NCBI GenBank assembly: GCA_025937785.1
Contig: JAICQQ010000023.1
Coordinates: 1 to 61,281, forward strand
Direction of reading: 5' to 3'
DNA length: 61,281 nucleotides
From: Polyangiaceae bacterium
GTDB taxonomy: Bacteria > Myxococcota_A > Polyangia > Polyangiales > Polyangiaceae
Each line of letters opens with the position of its first letter. Positions within the stretch are counted from its first letter, which is position 1. The notes under the pieces were generated by a model, which ran no database searches, was not told the DNA's origin, and worked only from the letters and a program-made list of their open reading frames with translations. The position numbers were made by a program, and so were the translations under genes. Below are positions 7,346 through 16,656 of this stretch, piece by piece.

Positions 7346-9247
7346 ATGGCAAGCTCCAACTACACAGCCAAAGACATCACCGTACTCGAAGGGCTCGAGC
7401 CGGTCCGCAAACGACCGGGCATGTACATCGGCGGCGTCGGCAGCGCCGGCTTGCACCATTTGGTGTGGGAGCTCGTCGACAACGCCGTCGACGAGGCGAT
7501 GAACGGCTACGCGTCGGAAATCACGGTCACGCTCCACGCCGACGGACGTTCGGTCACGGTGGCCGACAACGGACGCGGCGTGCCGGTGGACATGCACCCC
7601 AAGCACAAGCGCTCCGCGCTCGAGCTGATTTTCTCGACGCTGCACGCAGGCGGCAAGTTCAGCGGTGACAACTACAAGACGGCGGGCGGCCTGCACGGCG
7701 TGGGTGCGTCGGTGGTCAACGCGCTCTCGGCTCGCCTGGTGGTGACGGTCAAGCGCGACGGCAAGCAGTGGCAAATGGAGTTCGCGCGCGGCGTGGCGAA
7801 AGGCAAGCTGACCAAGGTCGGCGCCGCACGAGGCACGGGCACGGAGGTGTTCTTCCACCCCGACCCCACCATCTTTCCGAAGACCGACTTCAACGCCGCC
7901 ACGATTCGCGAGCGGCTCGAGGTAGCGAGCTTTCTGCACAAGGGCTTGAAGATCCACTTCGTCGACGAGCCCGGTCAGGCGAAGGAGACCTTCCACCACG
8001 CCGAAGGCATTTCCGAGTACCTCGAGCGCTTGCTCGACACGCGCAAGAGCAAGCCCGTGCACGACAAGGCCTTCTCGCTGTTCAAGGACGGCGACGCGCG
8101 CATCGAAATCGCACTGCGCTGGAGCGAGGCCACGGACGAGTATCTGCAGAGCTTCGTCAACGGCATTCCCACCGCGTCCGGCGGAACCCACGAGAACGGT
8201 CTGCGCGCCGGCGTGACCAAGGCGATGCGCAACTACATCGACACGCACAAGCTCGCCCCGCGCGGCGTCAATATCACCGGTGAAGACATCCGCGAGGGCA
8301 TCGTGGGGGTCTTGAGCGTGTTCATTGCCGAGCCTCAATTCCAGGGGCAGACCAAAGATCGCCTGAACAACCCGGAAATGCAGTCCACGGTGGACGGCGC
8401 CGTGCGTCCGGCGCTCGAGCAATGGCTGAACTCGAATCGGACGCTGGCCGAGCAGATCGTGATGCGCGTGGTGCTCGCCGCGCGCGCCAGGGAGGCGTCA
8501 CGCGCGGCCTCGGCCGCGGTTACCCGCAAAACGGCCACGAGCGGCAGGCTCACGCTGCCCGGCAAGTTGAGTGACTGCAGCTCCAGCGATCGCAACAGCA
8601 CGGAGCTGTTCATCGTCGAGGGCGATTCGGCGGGCGGCTCCGCCAAGCAGGGGCGTGATCGCTCCCTGCAAGCCGTGCTCCCGCTGCGGGGCAAGGTGTT
8701 GAACACCGAAGCCATGGCGCTGAACAAGGTCCTCGAGAACAAGGAGCTCGCCGACCTGGTGACGGCGCTCGGTTGCGGCGTCGGCAAGGAATGCGACGTC
8801 GGCAAGCTCCGCTATCAACGCGTCATCCTGCTGGCAGACGCCGACTCCGACGGACACCACATCACGACCCTGCTGCTCACCTTCTTCTTCCGGCACATGC
8901 CGGACCTGATTCGCCAGAGCAAGGTGTTCGTGGGAGTGCCGCCGCTGTACCGCATCGACATCGGCAAAGAGACCTACTGGGCGGCGGATGACCCCGACAA
9001 GGCGCGCATCTTGGCCAAGCACCAGGGCAAGGCGGACGTGACACGCTTCAAAGGGCTCGGGGAGATGATGCCCAAGGTGCTGTGGGACACGACCTTGAAT
9101 CCCAAAACGCGCCGCCTGATACAGGTTTCGATTCAGGACGCCCTGGAGACCGATCGCGTGGTCAACGAACTGATGGGCCGCGACCCGGCGGCCCGTTTCC
9201 ACTTCATCATGGCCCGGGCGGAAGAGGCGGAGGCGCTCGACGTCTGA
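7346..9247 (+). CDS. parE: DNA topoisomerase IV subunit B
   Basis: This is a 633-residue ATPase subunit of the type IIA topoisomerase. The GHKL ATP-binding elements are visible (ELVDNAVDEA, DNGRGVPVD, GGLHGVGASVVNALS). The transducer domain follows. The TOPRIM domain carries EGDSAGG and DADSDGHH for metal binding, and the C-terminus has the family's RFKGLGEM segment. It lies 5 bp after parC and is probably translated from the same mRNA. It could equally be named GyrB by sequence alone; partner context decides for ParE. A separate gyrB is expected elsewhere in the genome. Confidence 0.9.
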   Translation: MASSNYTAKDITVLEGLEPVRKRPGMYIGGVGSAGLHHLVWELVDNAVDEAMNGYASEITVTLHADGRSVTVADNGRGVPVDMHPKHKRSALELIFSTLHAGGKFSGDNYKTAGGLHGVGASVVNALSARLVVTVKRDGKQWQMEFARGVAKGKLTKVGAARGTGTEVFFHPDPTIFPKTDFNAATIRERLEVASFLHKGLKIHFVDEPGQAKETFHHAEGISEYLERLLDTRKSKPVHDKAFSLFKDGDARIEIALRWSEATDEYLQSFVNGIPTASGGTHENGLRAGVTKAMRNYIDTHKLAPRGVNITGEDIREGIVGVLSVFIAEPQFQGQTKDRLNNPEMQSTVDGAVRPALEQWLNSNRTLAEQIVMRVVLAARAREASRAASAAVTRKTATSGRLTLPGKLSDCSSSDRNSTELFIVEGDSAGGSAKQGRDRSLQAVLPLRGKVLNTEAMALNKVLENKELADLVTALGCGVGKECDVGKLRYQRVILLADADSDGHHITTLLLTFFFRHMPDLIRQSKVFVGVPPLYRIDIGKETYWAADDPDKARILAKHQGKADVTRFKGLGEMMPKVLWDTTLNPKTRRLIQVSIQDALETDRVVNELMGRDPAARFHFIMARAEEAEALDV

Positions 9248-9500
9248 CGCGCTGACCAGCGGGCCGAGCGAACTTGGACCGCCCAGATTTTATACGCACG
9301 ACCGAAGACGCTGACGTATGGTGCGCCCCGCCGTGAGAGCCGGAAATTCAGGCTCACTGCTTGAGCTAAGGCTCGCTCTGGGCTAACGCCTGGCGGTTCT
9401 CGCTTTTCGACCCGGCAACAAGCCCCGTGCACTTTCCCCTTCAACATTGTCAGGCCCTCCGCGCTCGAGCCTCCACGCGCGCCTGCTGGTCAACGCCTCG
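9248..9500. other. Intergenic region upstream of bamA
   Basis: About 250 bp before the preferred bamA start. It contains an AT-rich spot (GATTTTATACG near 9288) that could be a -10 element, but no convincing -35 partner. No gene or repeat was recognised. Confidence 0.3.
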
Positions 9501-12191
9501 ATGCTGGTTGCCCTGCTGACGCTCCGGCGCTGGGCCGCCCTCTGCTGCCTCGTGCTGTTGGTGCTCGGAACTGCCGGGCGCGTGCTGGCGCAGCCTGCCG
9601 TTCCACCCGCGCCTGCACCACCTGCTCCTCCGGCTGAACCCGCTGCTCCGGCTGAACCTGCTGCTCCGGCTGAACCTGCTGCTCCGGCTGAACCCGCTGC
9701 TCCGACTGAACCCGCGCCGAGCGGAGACGCCCCCACCACCCCGCCTGCAGCGGCCGGGCTCGCCGAGAGCGACGACGCAGGAGGCCTGCCGCCGAGCAGC
9801 GCCGTCGTGCCCCGCTTACCGCCGGGCGAAGCCGAGCAAGCGCGCGGCCAGGTGATCAGCGAAATCAACGTGGCGGGAAACCGCCGCATTTCCACCCGCG
9901 ACGTGCGCTCGTACCTGCGCGAGCGCGTGGGCGAGACGTTCCAGCCCGAAGAGCTCACCGCCGACGTGCGTGAGCTCTACAACTCCGGCTTCTTCGACGA
10001 CATTCAGGTCGACCTCAAGCGCGTAGACTCGGGCGTCATACTCCGCTTCTTCGTAAGAGAGCGACCCAACATCGCCAAGGTGGTCTTCGAAGGCAACGTC
10101 ACACTCGAGACCGAGGACCTGACGGAAGCCATCGAAACCAAGGAAAACACCATCCTCAGCCGTCCGGCGATTCAGCGCAGTATCCAGAAGATTCGCGACA
10201 TGTATGCCGAGCAGGGTTACTTCCTGGCCGAGGCAGACAGCGAGCTGGTGCCCGAAAAAGACAACGAAGTCACGGTCAAGTTCAAGATCACCGAACACAA
10301 CCAGGTGAGCGTGCGGCGCATCACGTTCATCGGCAACGAAGCCGTCCCGACGAGCGAGCTCAAGGCTTCGATGTTCACCGGAAACGCCGGCTTCTTCGCG
10401 TTCGGCTCGGGCGGCCCGTTCCGCCAGGACGCCTTCGAGCGCGACATCGCCGTGATCAGCGGGCTGTACTACGACCGCGGCTTTCTTCAGGTCTCCATCA
10501 ACACCCCGCGCATCATGCTCACGCCCGATCGCGCCGGCATCGAGATCTCGATCACCATCAACGAGGGTCCGCGCTTTCGCATCCGCCAGCTACGCGTCTA
10601 CGAGCGCGGCGTCAGCGGCCAAGAGGTCGAGCCCATCGGTGGACGCCGTGCGCTGCGGATGATGCTCCGAGCGGAGACCGGAGACTACTTCAACCGCGCG
10701 GAGCTCCTGGAAGATCTCGCGGCGATCAGGACCATGTACCGCGACGAAGGCTTTGCCAACGTCGAGGCCAACCCGGAGACGAAGCTCGATCCCAAGCGGA
10801 ACGAAGTCGACATCGTCGTACCGATCGTGCGCGGGCCCCCGGTCAGGTTCGAACGCATCGAGGTCCGCGGCAATACCAAGACCCGTGACCGCGTGATCCG
10901 CCGCGAGCTCGAAGTCGAGGAAGGCGAGCTGTTCAGCGAAACCAAGCTCGAAAACTCGCGGCGGCGGGTGACCGCGCTCGGCTACTTCGAACGCGTCGAC
11001 ATCTCCACCGAAGAGGGCTCGGAGCCCGACAAACTGGTGGTGTACCTCGAAGTCGGTGAGCGCCCGACCGGTACGTTTCAGGTGGGCGCCGGCTTCTCGA
11101 GCATCGAGAACTTCATCGCCACCGCGCAGATTCAGCAGGCAAACTTGTTCGGTAACGGGCAGAGCCTGTCGTTGCAGGCGCAGGTGTCGAGCCTGCGCCA
11201 GTTGGTGAACCTGCGCTTCGTCGAACCTTACTTCCTCGAGAGCCGCTTCTCGCTCAGCGCCGATCTCTTCGACCAACTCCGGCGTTATACAGATTTCTCT
11301 CAGCGCAGCCGGGGTGGCGCGCTCACGCTCGGTTATCCGCTCTCGGAGCCCGAGCTGAACGCGACCGTATCGTACACGCTGACGCAAGACGAGGTTTCGA
11401 CTCAGCCTCAACCGACGCTGCTCGGCGGCACCTCGAGTAGAAACAGCGTGTTCTCGCAGCTACCGCTCGCGAACCTGTTCAACGACGGACTCACCTCGAG
11501 CATCCGACCGGGCATGAGCTACGACACGCGGGACAACCGCCTGTTCCCGACCAGCGGCGTGTACCTCTCGATTTCGAGCGAGTGGGCCGCCAGTGTGCTC
11601 GGCTCGGAGAACGAATTCATCCGCAACCGTTGGGTCGGTCGCTTCTACTATCCGCTCTTCGCGGGCCTGGTCCTGAAGCTGAACACCGAGGCGGGCCTGG
11701 TCACGAGCCCCAACCCCGAAGGCGTGCCCATCTTCGCGCGCTTCTTCCTGGGCGGCATCCTCGATGTCCGTGGCTTTCGCTTCCGCACGATCGGGCCGCG
11801 CATGCCGCTGCTCAATTCCACCGATCCCAACTCGAGCCCGCGCACCGACGGCGCCAACATCGGCGGCAACGTCATGTACTTCCAGAACCTCGAGCTCGAG
11901 TTTCCGATCATCGAGGACGTCGGCGTGCGCGGCGTGATCTTCACCGACGCCGGTAACGCGTGGAACCTCGAGGGCAACTATTGCGATGCGGCGGGCGGCG
12001 CCGCTCTCTACCCCGAAGTCAGCCCGTGCCCACCCGACTTCTTCATCAACACGATGCGCACGAGTTGGGGCTTCGGCCTGCGCTGGTTCTCGCCGCTCGG
12101 CCCGTTGCGCTTCGAGTACGGGTTCCCGTTCAAGCCCCTCCCCTACGAGGAAACGAGAGTCTTCGAGTTCACCATCGGCAACTTCTTTTGA
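9501..12191 (+). CDS. bamA: Outer membrane protein assembly factor BamA
   Basis: This Omp85-family protein inserts beta-barrel proteins into the outer membrane. I prefer the ATG at 9501 (896 aa) over a TTG at 9447 because it places a standard signal peptide at the N-terminus (MLVALLTLRRWAALCCLVLL, cleaved after RVLA). An Ala/Pro/Glu-rich spacer with six-residue repeats follows, then five POTRA domains (first beginning near VISEINVAGNRRIS), then a barrel starting around GTFQVGAGFSS and ending in a terminal Phe (TIGNFF), as expected for Bam recognition. The barrel has the conserved VRGF segment (DVRGFRFRT). The repeat spacer between signal peptide and POTRA1 is not part of the usual family layout. 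Confidence 0.93.
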   Translation: MLVALLTLRRWAALCCLVLLVLGTAGRVLAQPAVPPAPAPPAPPAEPAAPAEPAAPAEPAAPAEPAAPTEPAPSGDAPTTPPAAAGLAESDDAGGLPPSSAVVPRLPPGEAEQARGQVISEINVAGNRRISTRDVRSYLRERVGETFQPEELTADVRELYNSGFFDDIQVDLKRVDSGVILRFFVRERPNIAKVVFEGNVTLETEDLTEAIETKENTILSRPAIQRSIQKIRDMYAEQGYFLAEADSELVPEKDNEVTVKFKITEHNQVSVRRITFIGNEAVPTSELKASMFTGNAGFFAFGSGGPFRQDAFERDIAVISGLYYDRGFLQVSINTPRIMLTPDRAGIEISITINEGPRFRIRQLRVYERGVSGQEVEPIGGRRALRMMLRAETGDYFNRAELLEDLAAIRTMYRDEGFANVEANPETKLDPKRNEVDIVVPIVRGPPVRFERIEVRGNTKTRDRVIRRELEVEEGELFSETKLENSRRRVTALGYFERVDISTEEGSEPDKLVVYLEVGERPTGTFQVGAGFSSIENFIATAQIQQANLFGNGQSLSLQAQVSSLRQLVNLRFVEPYFLESRFSLSADLFDQLRRYTDFSQRSRGGALTLGYPLSEPELNATVSYTLTQDEVSTQPQPTLLGGTSSRNSVFSQLPLANLFNDGLTSSIRPGMSYDTRDNRLFPTSGVYLSISSEWAASVLGSENEFIRNRWVGRFYYPLFAGLVLKLNTEAGLVTSPNPEGVPIFARFFLGGILDVRGFRFRTIGPRMPLLNSTDPNSSPRTDGANIGGNVMYFQNLELEFPIIEDVGVRGVIFTDAGNAWNLEGNYCDAAGGAALYPEVSPCPPDFFINTMRTSWGFGLRWFSPLGPLRFEYGFPFKPLPYEETRVFEFTIGNFF
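9634..9714 (+). repeat. 18-bp tandem repeat inside bamA
   Basis: Four and a half copies of an 18-bp unit (CTGAACCTGCTGCTCCGG type) encode repeats of AEPAAP in the linker before POTRA1. Copies differ by one or two bases. Confidence 0.9.
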
Positions 12192-12208
12192 GGGACATCG
12201 GAGGCGCT

Positions 12209-12556
12209 ATGGCTGATCGGCGGACCCCGACGGACCCGGAAGCGCGCGAGGCTGAATCGATTCACGACACGCAGACCTCACTCCCGCTGCCATCGAGTGC
12301 GCCGCGTTCGCCAGCACCCGAGACTCCGGCGGATGCCGACACGCTGCTCTCCGGACCCGCTCCTGAAGACGAGCTTCACGCAGAAGTCGGCAAGCGCCTG
12401 AGCGCACTGGAGGGCGCCCTCGTCGAAATGCAGGCCAGAGTGCGGCTGCTCGAGAAGCAGAACGCTGCGCCGAACCCCATGGTTTACTGGTTTTTGGCGC
12501 TGTTGTTCTTCGTGGTCTTGGCGGTCTCGTGGCGGCTGATTGCACACACCCGGTGA
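12209..12556 (+). CDS. Small C-terminally membrane-anchored coiled-coil protein
   Basis: This 115-residue protein begins at an ATG with GGAGG 4 bases upstream, 18 bp after bamA. Residues 1-55 are a Pro/Ser/Asp-rich disordered stretch. Residues ~57-85 form a short amphipathic helix (VGKRLSALEGALVEMQARV). Residues ~92-110 are a single membrane helix (MVYWFLALLFFVVLAV), leaving a few cytosolic or periplasmic residues at the end. It is a tail-anchored inner-membrane protein by topology. The family was not recognised. Its position suggests co-transcription with bamA and a possible envelope role, but that is inference. Confidence 0.6.
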   Translation: MADRRTPTDPEAREAESIHDTQTSLPLPSSAPRSPAPETPADADTLLSGPAPEDELHAEVGKRLSALEGALVEMQARVRLLEKQNAAPNPMVYWFLALLFFVVLAVSWRLIAHTR

Positions 12557-13097
12557 GCGCCGCCGACTGCCGGGTCACGTCTCCTCCTTGACCGCTTGCT
12601 TCGACTCGAAACGCTTTGTAACCGCCAAGACACGAAGAGCCCCAAGATTCGCCAAGACAAACGATCTGCTGCCGGTCGTGCGTCGCAACGCGTGGGGCCT
12701 CGTGAAACTCTCTGGCGCGTGGAGTGTCGCACGACTTCGATGCAGGACGCTCATGCCAACGGTGCAGGACTCCATGCCCAGGTTTTCGAAGCACGGCCGG
12801 GAACCAGCACCCGTCGGGTTCTGCTCAGTGAAAGAGAAAGAAAAAATGGCACACTTGGCACTCGTGGCGGCGTGGCGGTTCAAGAAACGCTTCAGGCTCG
12901 GCCGTGGCTGTCGGACTGCAGTTTTTACTGAATACTTCCAAATATTTACGGACCGGAAACCAATCGTGGTGAGAGTGTTGCTGCCCCATCGACTCTGGGG
13001 TACCCGATGAGGATAGCGACGTCTATCGAGGCCAGCGGAGCGACCCGCGCTCGACGCACCAGACGCTAGAGATCCGAGAGCGAGAATAGCTACGAAC
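12557..13097. other. Intergenic region with inverted-repeat element, upstream of gyrA
   Basis: The 541-bp gap has no convincing gene on either strand. It holds an inverted-repeat unit (about 12608-12890). It also holds an AT-rich patch (12925-12965, with AATACTTCCAAATATTTACGG) that stands out from the GC-rich surroundings and may contain the gyrA promoter. Open frames across the repeat unit are accidental. Confidence 0.5.
12608..12890. repeat. Inverted-repeat element of the CCGCCAAGAC type
   Basis: The left arm at about 12610-12655 reads AACCGCCAAGACACGAAGAG and on to CGCCAAGAC. The right arm at about 12847-12887, reverse complemented, reads AACCGCCACGCCGCCACGAG and on to GTGCCA. The arms are imperfect. 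They resemble a widespread but poorly explained intergenic repeat style built on CCAAG units. The ~190-bp core has no gene. Confidence 0.5.
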
Positions 13098-15803
13098 ATG
13101 CAAGACGATTCGACGTCCCAGAATCCCCAAGAGCAACCGATCAGCATCCAAGACGAGATGCGTACGTCGTACCTCGACTACGCGATGAGCGTCATCATCG
13201 GTCGCGCCATCCCGGACGCGCGCGACGGCCTCAAGCCGGTGCACCGCCGCATCCTGTACGCGATGCGGGGCCTGAACCTGACGCCAGGCACGTCGTACAG
13301 CAAATGCGCCAAGGTCGTCGGCGAGGTGCTCGGCAACTTCCATCCTCACGGCGACGCCAGCGTTTACGACGCGCTCGTGCGCATGGCGCAAGACTTTTCG
13401 ATGCGTCACATGCTGGTCGATGGGCAGGGCAACTTCGGCTCGGTCGACGGAGACCCGGCCGCAGCTTACCGTTACACCGAGTGCCGCTTGGCGCGCATCT
13501 CGATGGAACTGCTCACCGACATCGAGAAGCAGACCGTCGACTTTACCCCGAACTTCGACGAGTCGCGGGAAGAGCCGATCGTGCTCCCGGCGCGATTTCC
13601 GCATCTCTTGGTCAACGGCTCCGGTGGCATCGCGGTCGGCATGGCGACCAACATACCGCCGCACAACCTGGTCGAGGTCGTCGAGGGCACGATCGCCCTG
13701 ATCAAGGACCCGAACCTGCCGGTCGAAAGCCTGCTGTCTTTGATTCCTGGCCCCGATTTCCCGACGGGTGCCCAAATCTTCGGGCGGGCCGGCATCTATC
13801 AAGCGTACCGGACGGGGCGCGGCAGCGTCATCATGCGGGCTCGCACCGAAGTCGAGAAGGTGCCGAACAGCGACCGCGAACAGATCGTGGTCACAGAGCT
13901 GCCCTACCAGGTGAACAAGGCGCGGCTGCACGCGAAGATCGGCGAGCTGATGCGCGACAAGCGCATCGAAGGCATTCGCGAAGCCAGGGACGAGAGTGAT
14001 CGCGACGGCATGCGCCTGGTGATCGAGCTGAAGAAGGACGTGTTCCCGCAGGTGGTGCAAAACCACCTGTTCCGCCTCACGGACATGCAGTCCTCGTTCG
14101 GTATCATCAATCTCTCGATCGTCAACGGCCGTCCCGAGGTGCTCGATCTGAAGCAGACGTTGCTGGTTTTCATCGAGCACAGGCGCGAGGTCGTGAGCCG
14201 GCGCACGCGCTTCGAGCTGAGCCAGGCGGAAGCCCAGCGCGAACTGGTCGAAGGTCTGGGTATGGCGATCACCGAGGTCGATCTGGTGATCAAGACCATC
14301 CGCCAGTCTCCCGACCCCGACGTAGCCAAAGAGCGCTTGATGGAGCTGCCGCTCAAGGGCCTCGAGCAGTTCGTGCGCCGCGCTGGCCGCCCCGAGAGCG
14401 AGATCGCAGTGGCCAGCGCGCGCCCCGAGTACCGTCTGAGCGAACGGCAGGCCAAGGCCATCTTGGAAATGCGGCTGTCGCGCCTGACGGGTCTCGAACA
14501 AGAGAAACTGGCCGCAGAGTACGGCGAGCTCTCCGACAGAATCGCCCACCTGCGTGCGATCTTGGCGGACGAGTCGCTGCTGATGCAGGTGATCGTCGAA
14601 GAACTCGAGAAGGTGAAGGAGGCGCATGGGGAGCCGCGCCGCACCGAAATCCTCGACAACGAGGCCGAGATTCAGATCGAAGACCTGATCCAAGAAGAAG
14701 AGATGGTCGTCACGATTTCACACGAGGGCTACATCAAGCGCACACCGCTCTCGACTTACAAGGCGCAGAAACGCGGAGGCAAAGGCAACCGCGGTATGGA
14801 TGCGCGAGACGACGACTTCATCAATCAGCTCTTCGCGGCTTCCACGCACGCCTTCGTGTTCTTCTTCAGCGATCGCGGCAAGCTCTACGTCAAGAAGGTG
14901 TACGAGGTGCCGCAAGCGGCCCGCAGCGCGAAAGGCAGGGCCATCGTCAACTTCATCGGGCTAGAGGAGGGTGAACGCATCGCGGCGATCACCAAGGTCG
15001 AGGGCTTCGAAGAGGGTCTGTTCGTCATCACGTTGACACGCGGCGGGCAGATCAAGAAGACGCCGGTGCTCGACTATCAGAACTACCGCGACAAGGGCAT
15101 CATCGGCGTGAAGATCGCGGACGACGATCAGCTGCTCACAGCCACCGTTACCGACGGCAGCAAGGAACTCTTGATTGCGACCAAGTTCGGCAAGAGCATT
15201 CGCTTTCACGAAGATCAGGTGCGCTCGACCGGGCGCAACACCGGCGGCGTCAAGGCGATCGAGCTCGAAGATTCGGACCATGTCGTGGGGCTCGCCTACA
15301 CGGAGCCGGAGCGCAATCAGGTGCTGGCGATCTGCGAACGCGGCTTCGGCAAGCGGACGGAGCTCGAAGAGTTTCGCTCACAGCACCGCGGCGGCAAGGG
15401 CGTCATCTTGATCGACGCCAGCGAACGCAACGGACCGGTCGTCGGCATCTCGATGGTCAAGCCGGAGGACGAGGTCGTGCTGATCACCGACCGGGGCCAA
15501 ACCATCCGCACGCGCGTGGACGAGATCCGCCTGACCGGGCGAAACGCCCAGGGCGTGCGCGTGATGAACGTCGAGAAAGACGAGCGTGTGGTCGCCATGG
15601 AGTCGGTCGAACGCGATCCCGACGATTTAGTCGAAGCTGACGACGCCGGTAGCGAAGCGTCGGACGACACCGAGTCCGTGGGCGACGCCGAGTCCCTCGG
15701 CGACGCGGAGTCGGGCGCAGCCGGCGGCGATTCGCCGAGCAGCACCGAGCCCGAAACGCCCGAAGGTTCAGGGGGTTCCGAGGAACCGGGTGAAGAAGGC
15801 TGA
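13098..15803 (+). CDS. gyrA: DNA gyrase subunit A
   Basis: The 901-residue protein is the cleavage/religation subunit of gyrase, which introduces negative supercoils. Catalytic Tyr126 sits in RYTECRL. The C-terminal pinwheel contains a GyrA box, QKRGGKG, needed for DNA wrapping; this separates it from the ParC at 4.9 kb. The quinolone-pocket loop reads [10 protein letters not shown], with Ala87 where E. coli GyrA has Ser83. A ~60-residue acidic tail follows the last blade (Asp/Glu/Ser-rich, ending EEPGEEG), longer than usual. It overlaps nth by 14 bp. Start ATG 13098. Confidence 0.95.
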   Translation: MQDDSTSQNPQEQPISIQDEMRTSYLDYAMSVIIGRAIPDARDGLKPVHRRILYAMRGLNLTPGTSYSKCAKVVGEVLGNFHPHGDASVYDALVRMAQDFSMRHMLVDGQGNFGSVDGDPAAAYRYTECRLARISMELLTDIEKQTVDFTPNFDESREEPIVLPARFPHLLVNGSGGIAVGMATNIPPHNLVEVVEGTIALIKDPNLPVESLLSLIPGPDFPTGAQIFGRAGIYQAYRTGRGSVIMRARTEVEKVPNSDREQIVVTELPYQVNKARLHAKIGELMRDKRIEGIREARDESDRDGMRLVIELKKDVFPQVVQNHLFRLTDMQSSFGIINLSIVNGRPEVLDLKQTLLVFIEHRREVVSRRTRFELSQAEAQRELVEGLGMAITEVDLVIKTIRQSPDPDVAKERLMELPLKGLEQFVRRAGRPESEIAVASARPEYRLSERQAKAILEMRLSRLTGLEQEKLAAEYGELSDRIAHLRAILADESLLMQVIVEELEKVKEAHGEPRRTEILDNEAEIQIEDLIQEEEMVVTISHEGYIKRTPLSTYKAQKRGGKGNRGMDARDDDFINQLFAASTHAFVFFFSDRGKLYVKKVYEVPQAARSAKGRAIVNFIGLEEGERIAAITKVEGFEEGLFVITLTRGGQIKKTPVLDYQNYRDKGIIGVKIADDDQLLTATVTDGSKELLIATKFGKSIRFHEDQVRSTGRNTGGVKAIELEDSDHVVGLAYTEPERNQVLAICERGFGKRTELEEFRSQHRGGKGVILIDASERNGPVVGISMVKPEDEVVLITDRGQTIRTRVDEIRLTGRNAQGVRVMNVEKDERVVAMESVERDPDDLVEADDAGSEASDDTESVGDAESLGDAESGAAGGDSPSSTEPETPEGSGGSEEPGEEG

Positions 15804-16656
15804 AGCAGCGGCGGGGCAGCGACCCACTCGCAAGGCGGCGCGCGAAGCGTTCAGCGCCACGTTCCGGGAGCTGCGCCGCGCCCACCCCGACGCGCACTGC
15901 GAGCTCGATCACAAGACCCCCTTCGAGCTCGTGGTCGCCACGGTCCTGAGTGCCCAGAGCACCGACGTCGCCGTCAACAAGGTCACGCCCGAACTGTTCC
16001 GTCGCTTTCCGACGCCCCAAGAGCTGGCTCTGGCCGAACCGAGCACGGTGGAGGCGCTCCTCGGCAAGCTCGGCATGTTTCGACAGAAGACCAAGAGCCT
16101 CATCGGGCTCTCGAAGAAGCTCGTGTCCGATCACGCTGGCAGTGTCCCGGACACGCTGGCAGAGCTGATCACCCTACCCGGGGTCGGTCGCAAGACCGCC
16201 AACGTGGTGCTGGGGGTCGCGTTCAACAAGCCCGAGGGCGTCGTGGTCGACACTCACGTGCAACGCATCAGCCAGCGGCTCGGTTGGACCGACCACGCCA
16301 CGCCCGACAAGATCGAACCCGATCTGATGCAGCTCGCCCATCGGCGGCACTGGGACATCCTTTCGCACACGCTCATCTTCCACGGTCGCCGCGTGTGCAC
16401 GGCGATGCGTCCGGCCTGCATCAGCTGCGCCGTCAACAAGCGTTGCCCGTCTGCGTTCCAGGCCGAAGCCGTCGGTCGCAAGCCGCCGCGGCTCCGCGGC
16501 GGGCCTGCCCCCAGTGCGAAAGCGCGCCCGAAGCCGGCTGCAAAACCCAAGAAGCGGCCCCAAAAGCTGATGAAGCAGCGCCCCGGGCGTAACGTCGAGC
16601 CCGGACTGAAAGCGGGCAAGCGCTCTCTGAAAAAGCCGGAGCGCTCCCCCCGATGA
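15790..16656 (+). CDS. nth: Endonuclease III (DNA glycosylase/AP lyase)
   Basis: This base-excision repair enzyme removes oxidised pyrimidines and nicks abasic sites. The helix-hairpin-helix [13 protein letters not shown] contains the catalytic Lys (GRKTA). The catalytic Asp is in VVDTHVQR. The [4Fe-4S] ligands show the exact spacing C-x6-C-x2-C-x5-C ([17 protein letters not shown]). After the cluster there is an extra ~65-residue Lys/Arg/Pro-rich tail, which may increase DNA affinity. The GTG start at 15790 has AGGA 6 bases upstream and overlaps gyrA, so translation is probably coupled. Its stop overlaps the ATG of the GH26 gene. Confidence 0.94.
   Translation: MKKAEAAAGQRPTRKAAREAFSATFRELRRAHPDAHCELDHKTPFELVVATVLSAQSTDVAVNKVTPELFRRFPTPQELALAEPSTVEALLGKLGMFRQKTKSLIGLSKKLVSDHAGSVPDTLAELITLPGVGRKTANVVLGVAFNKPEGVVVDTHVQRISQRLGWTDHATPDKIEPDLMQLAHRRHWDILSHTLIFHGRRVCTAMRPACISCAVNKRCPSAFQAEAVGRKPPRLRGGPAPSAKARPKPAAKPKKRPQKLMKQRPGRNVEPGLKAGKRSLKKPERSPR

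Noticed and set aside
9383..9958. Long minus-strand open frame rich in Gly/Ala/Ser opposite the start of bamA
   Set aside because: It is the antisense of the AEPAAP repeat and signal peptide of BamA; low complexity and no family similarity.
12840..12870. TGGCAC-like motifs as a sigma-54 (-24/-12) promoter before gyrA
   Set aside because: The two TGGCA motifs are 9-10 bp apart and part of the CCAAG-type repeat arm; the -12 TTGCA element is missing.
12540..13147. Open frames of 150-190 aa over the intergenic element upstream of gyrA
   Set aside because: They cross the inverted repeat, lack codon bias and family similarity, and lie on both strands at once.
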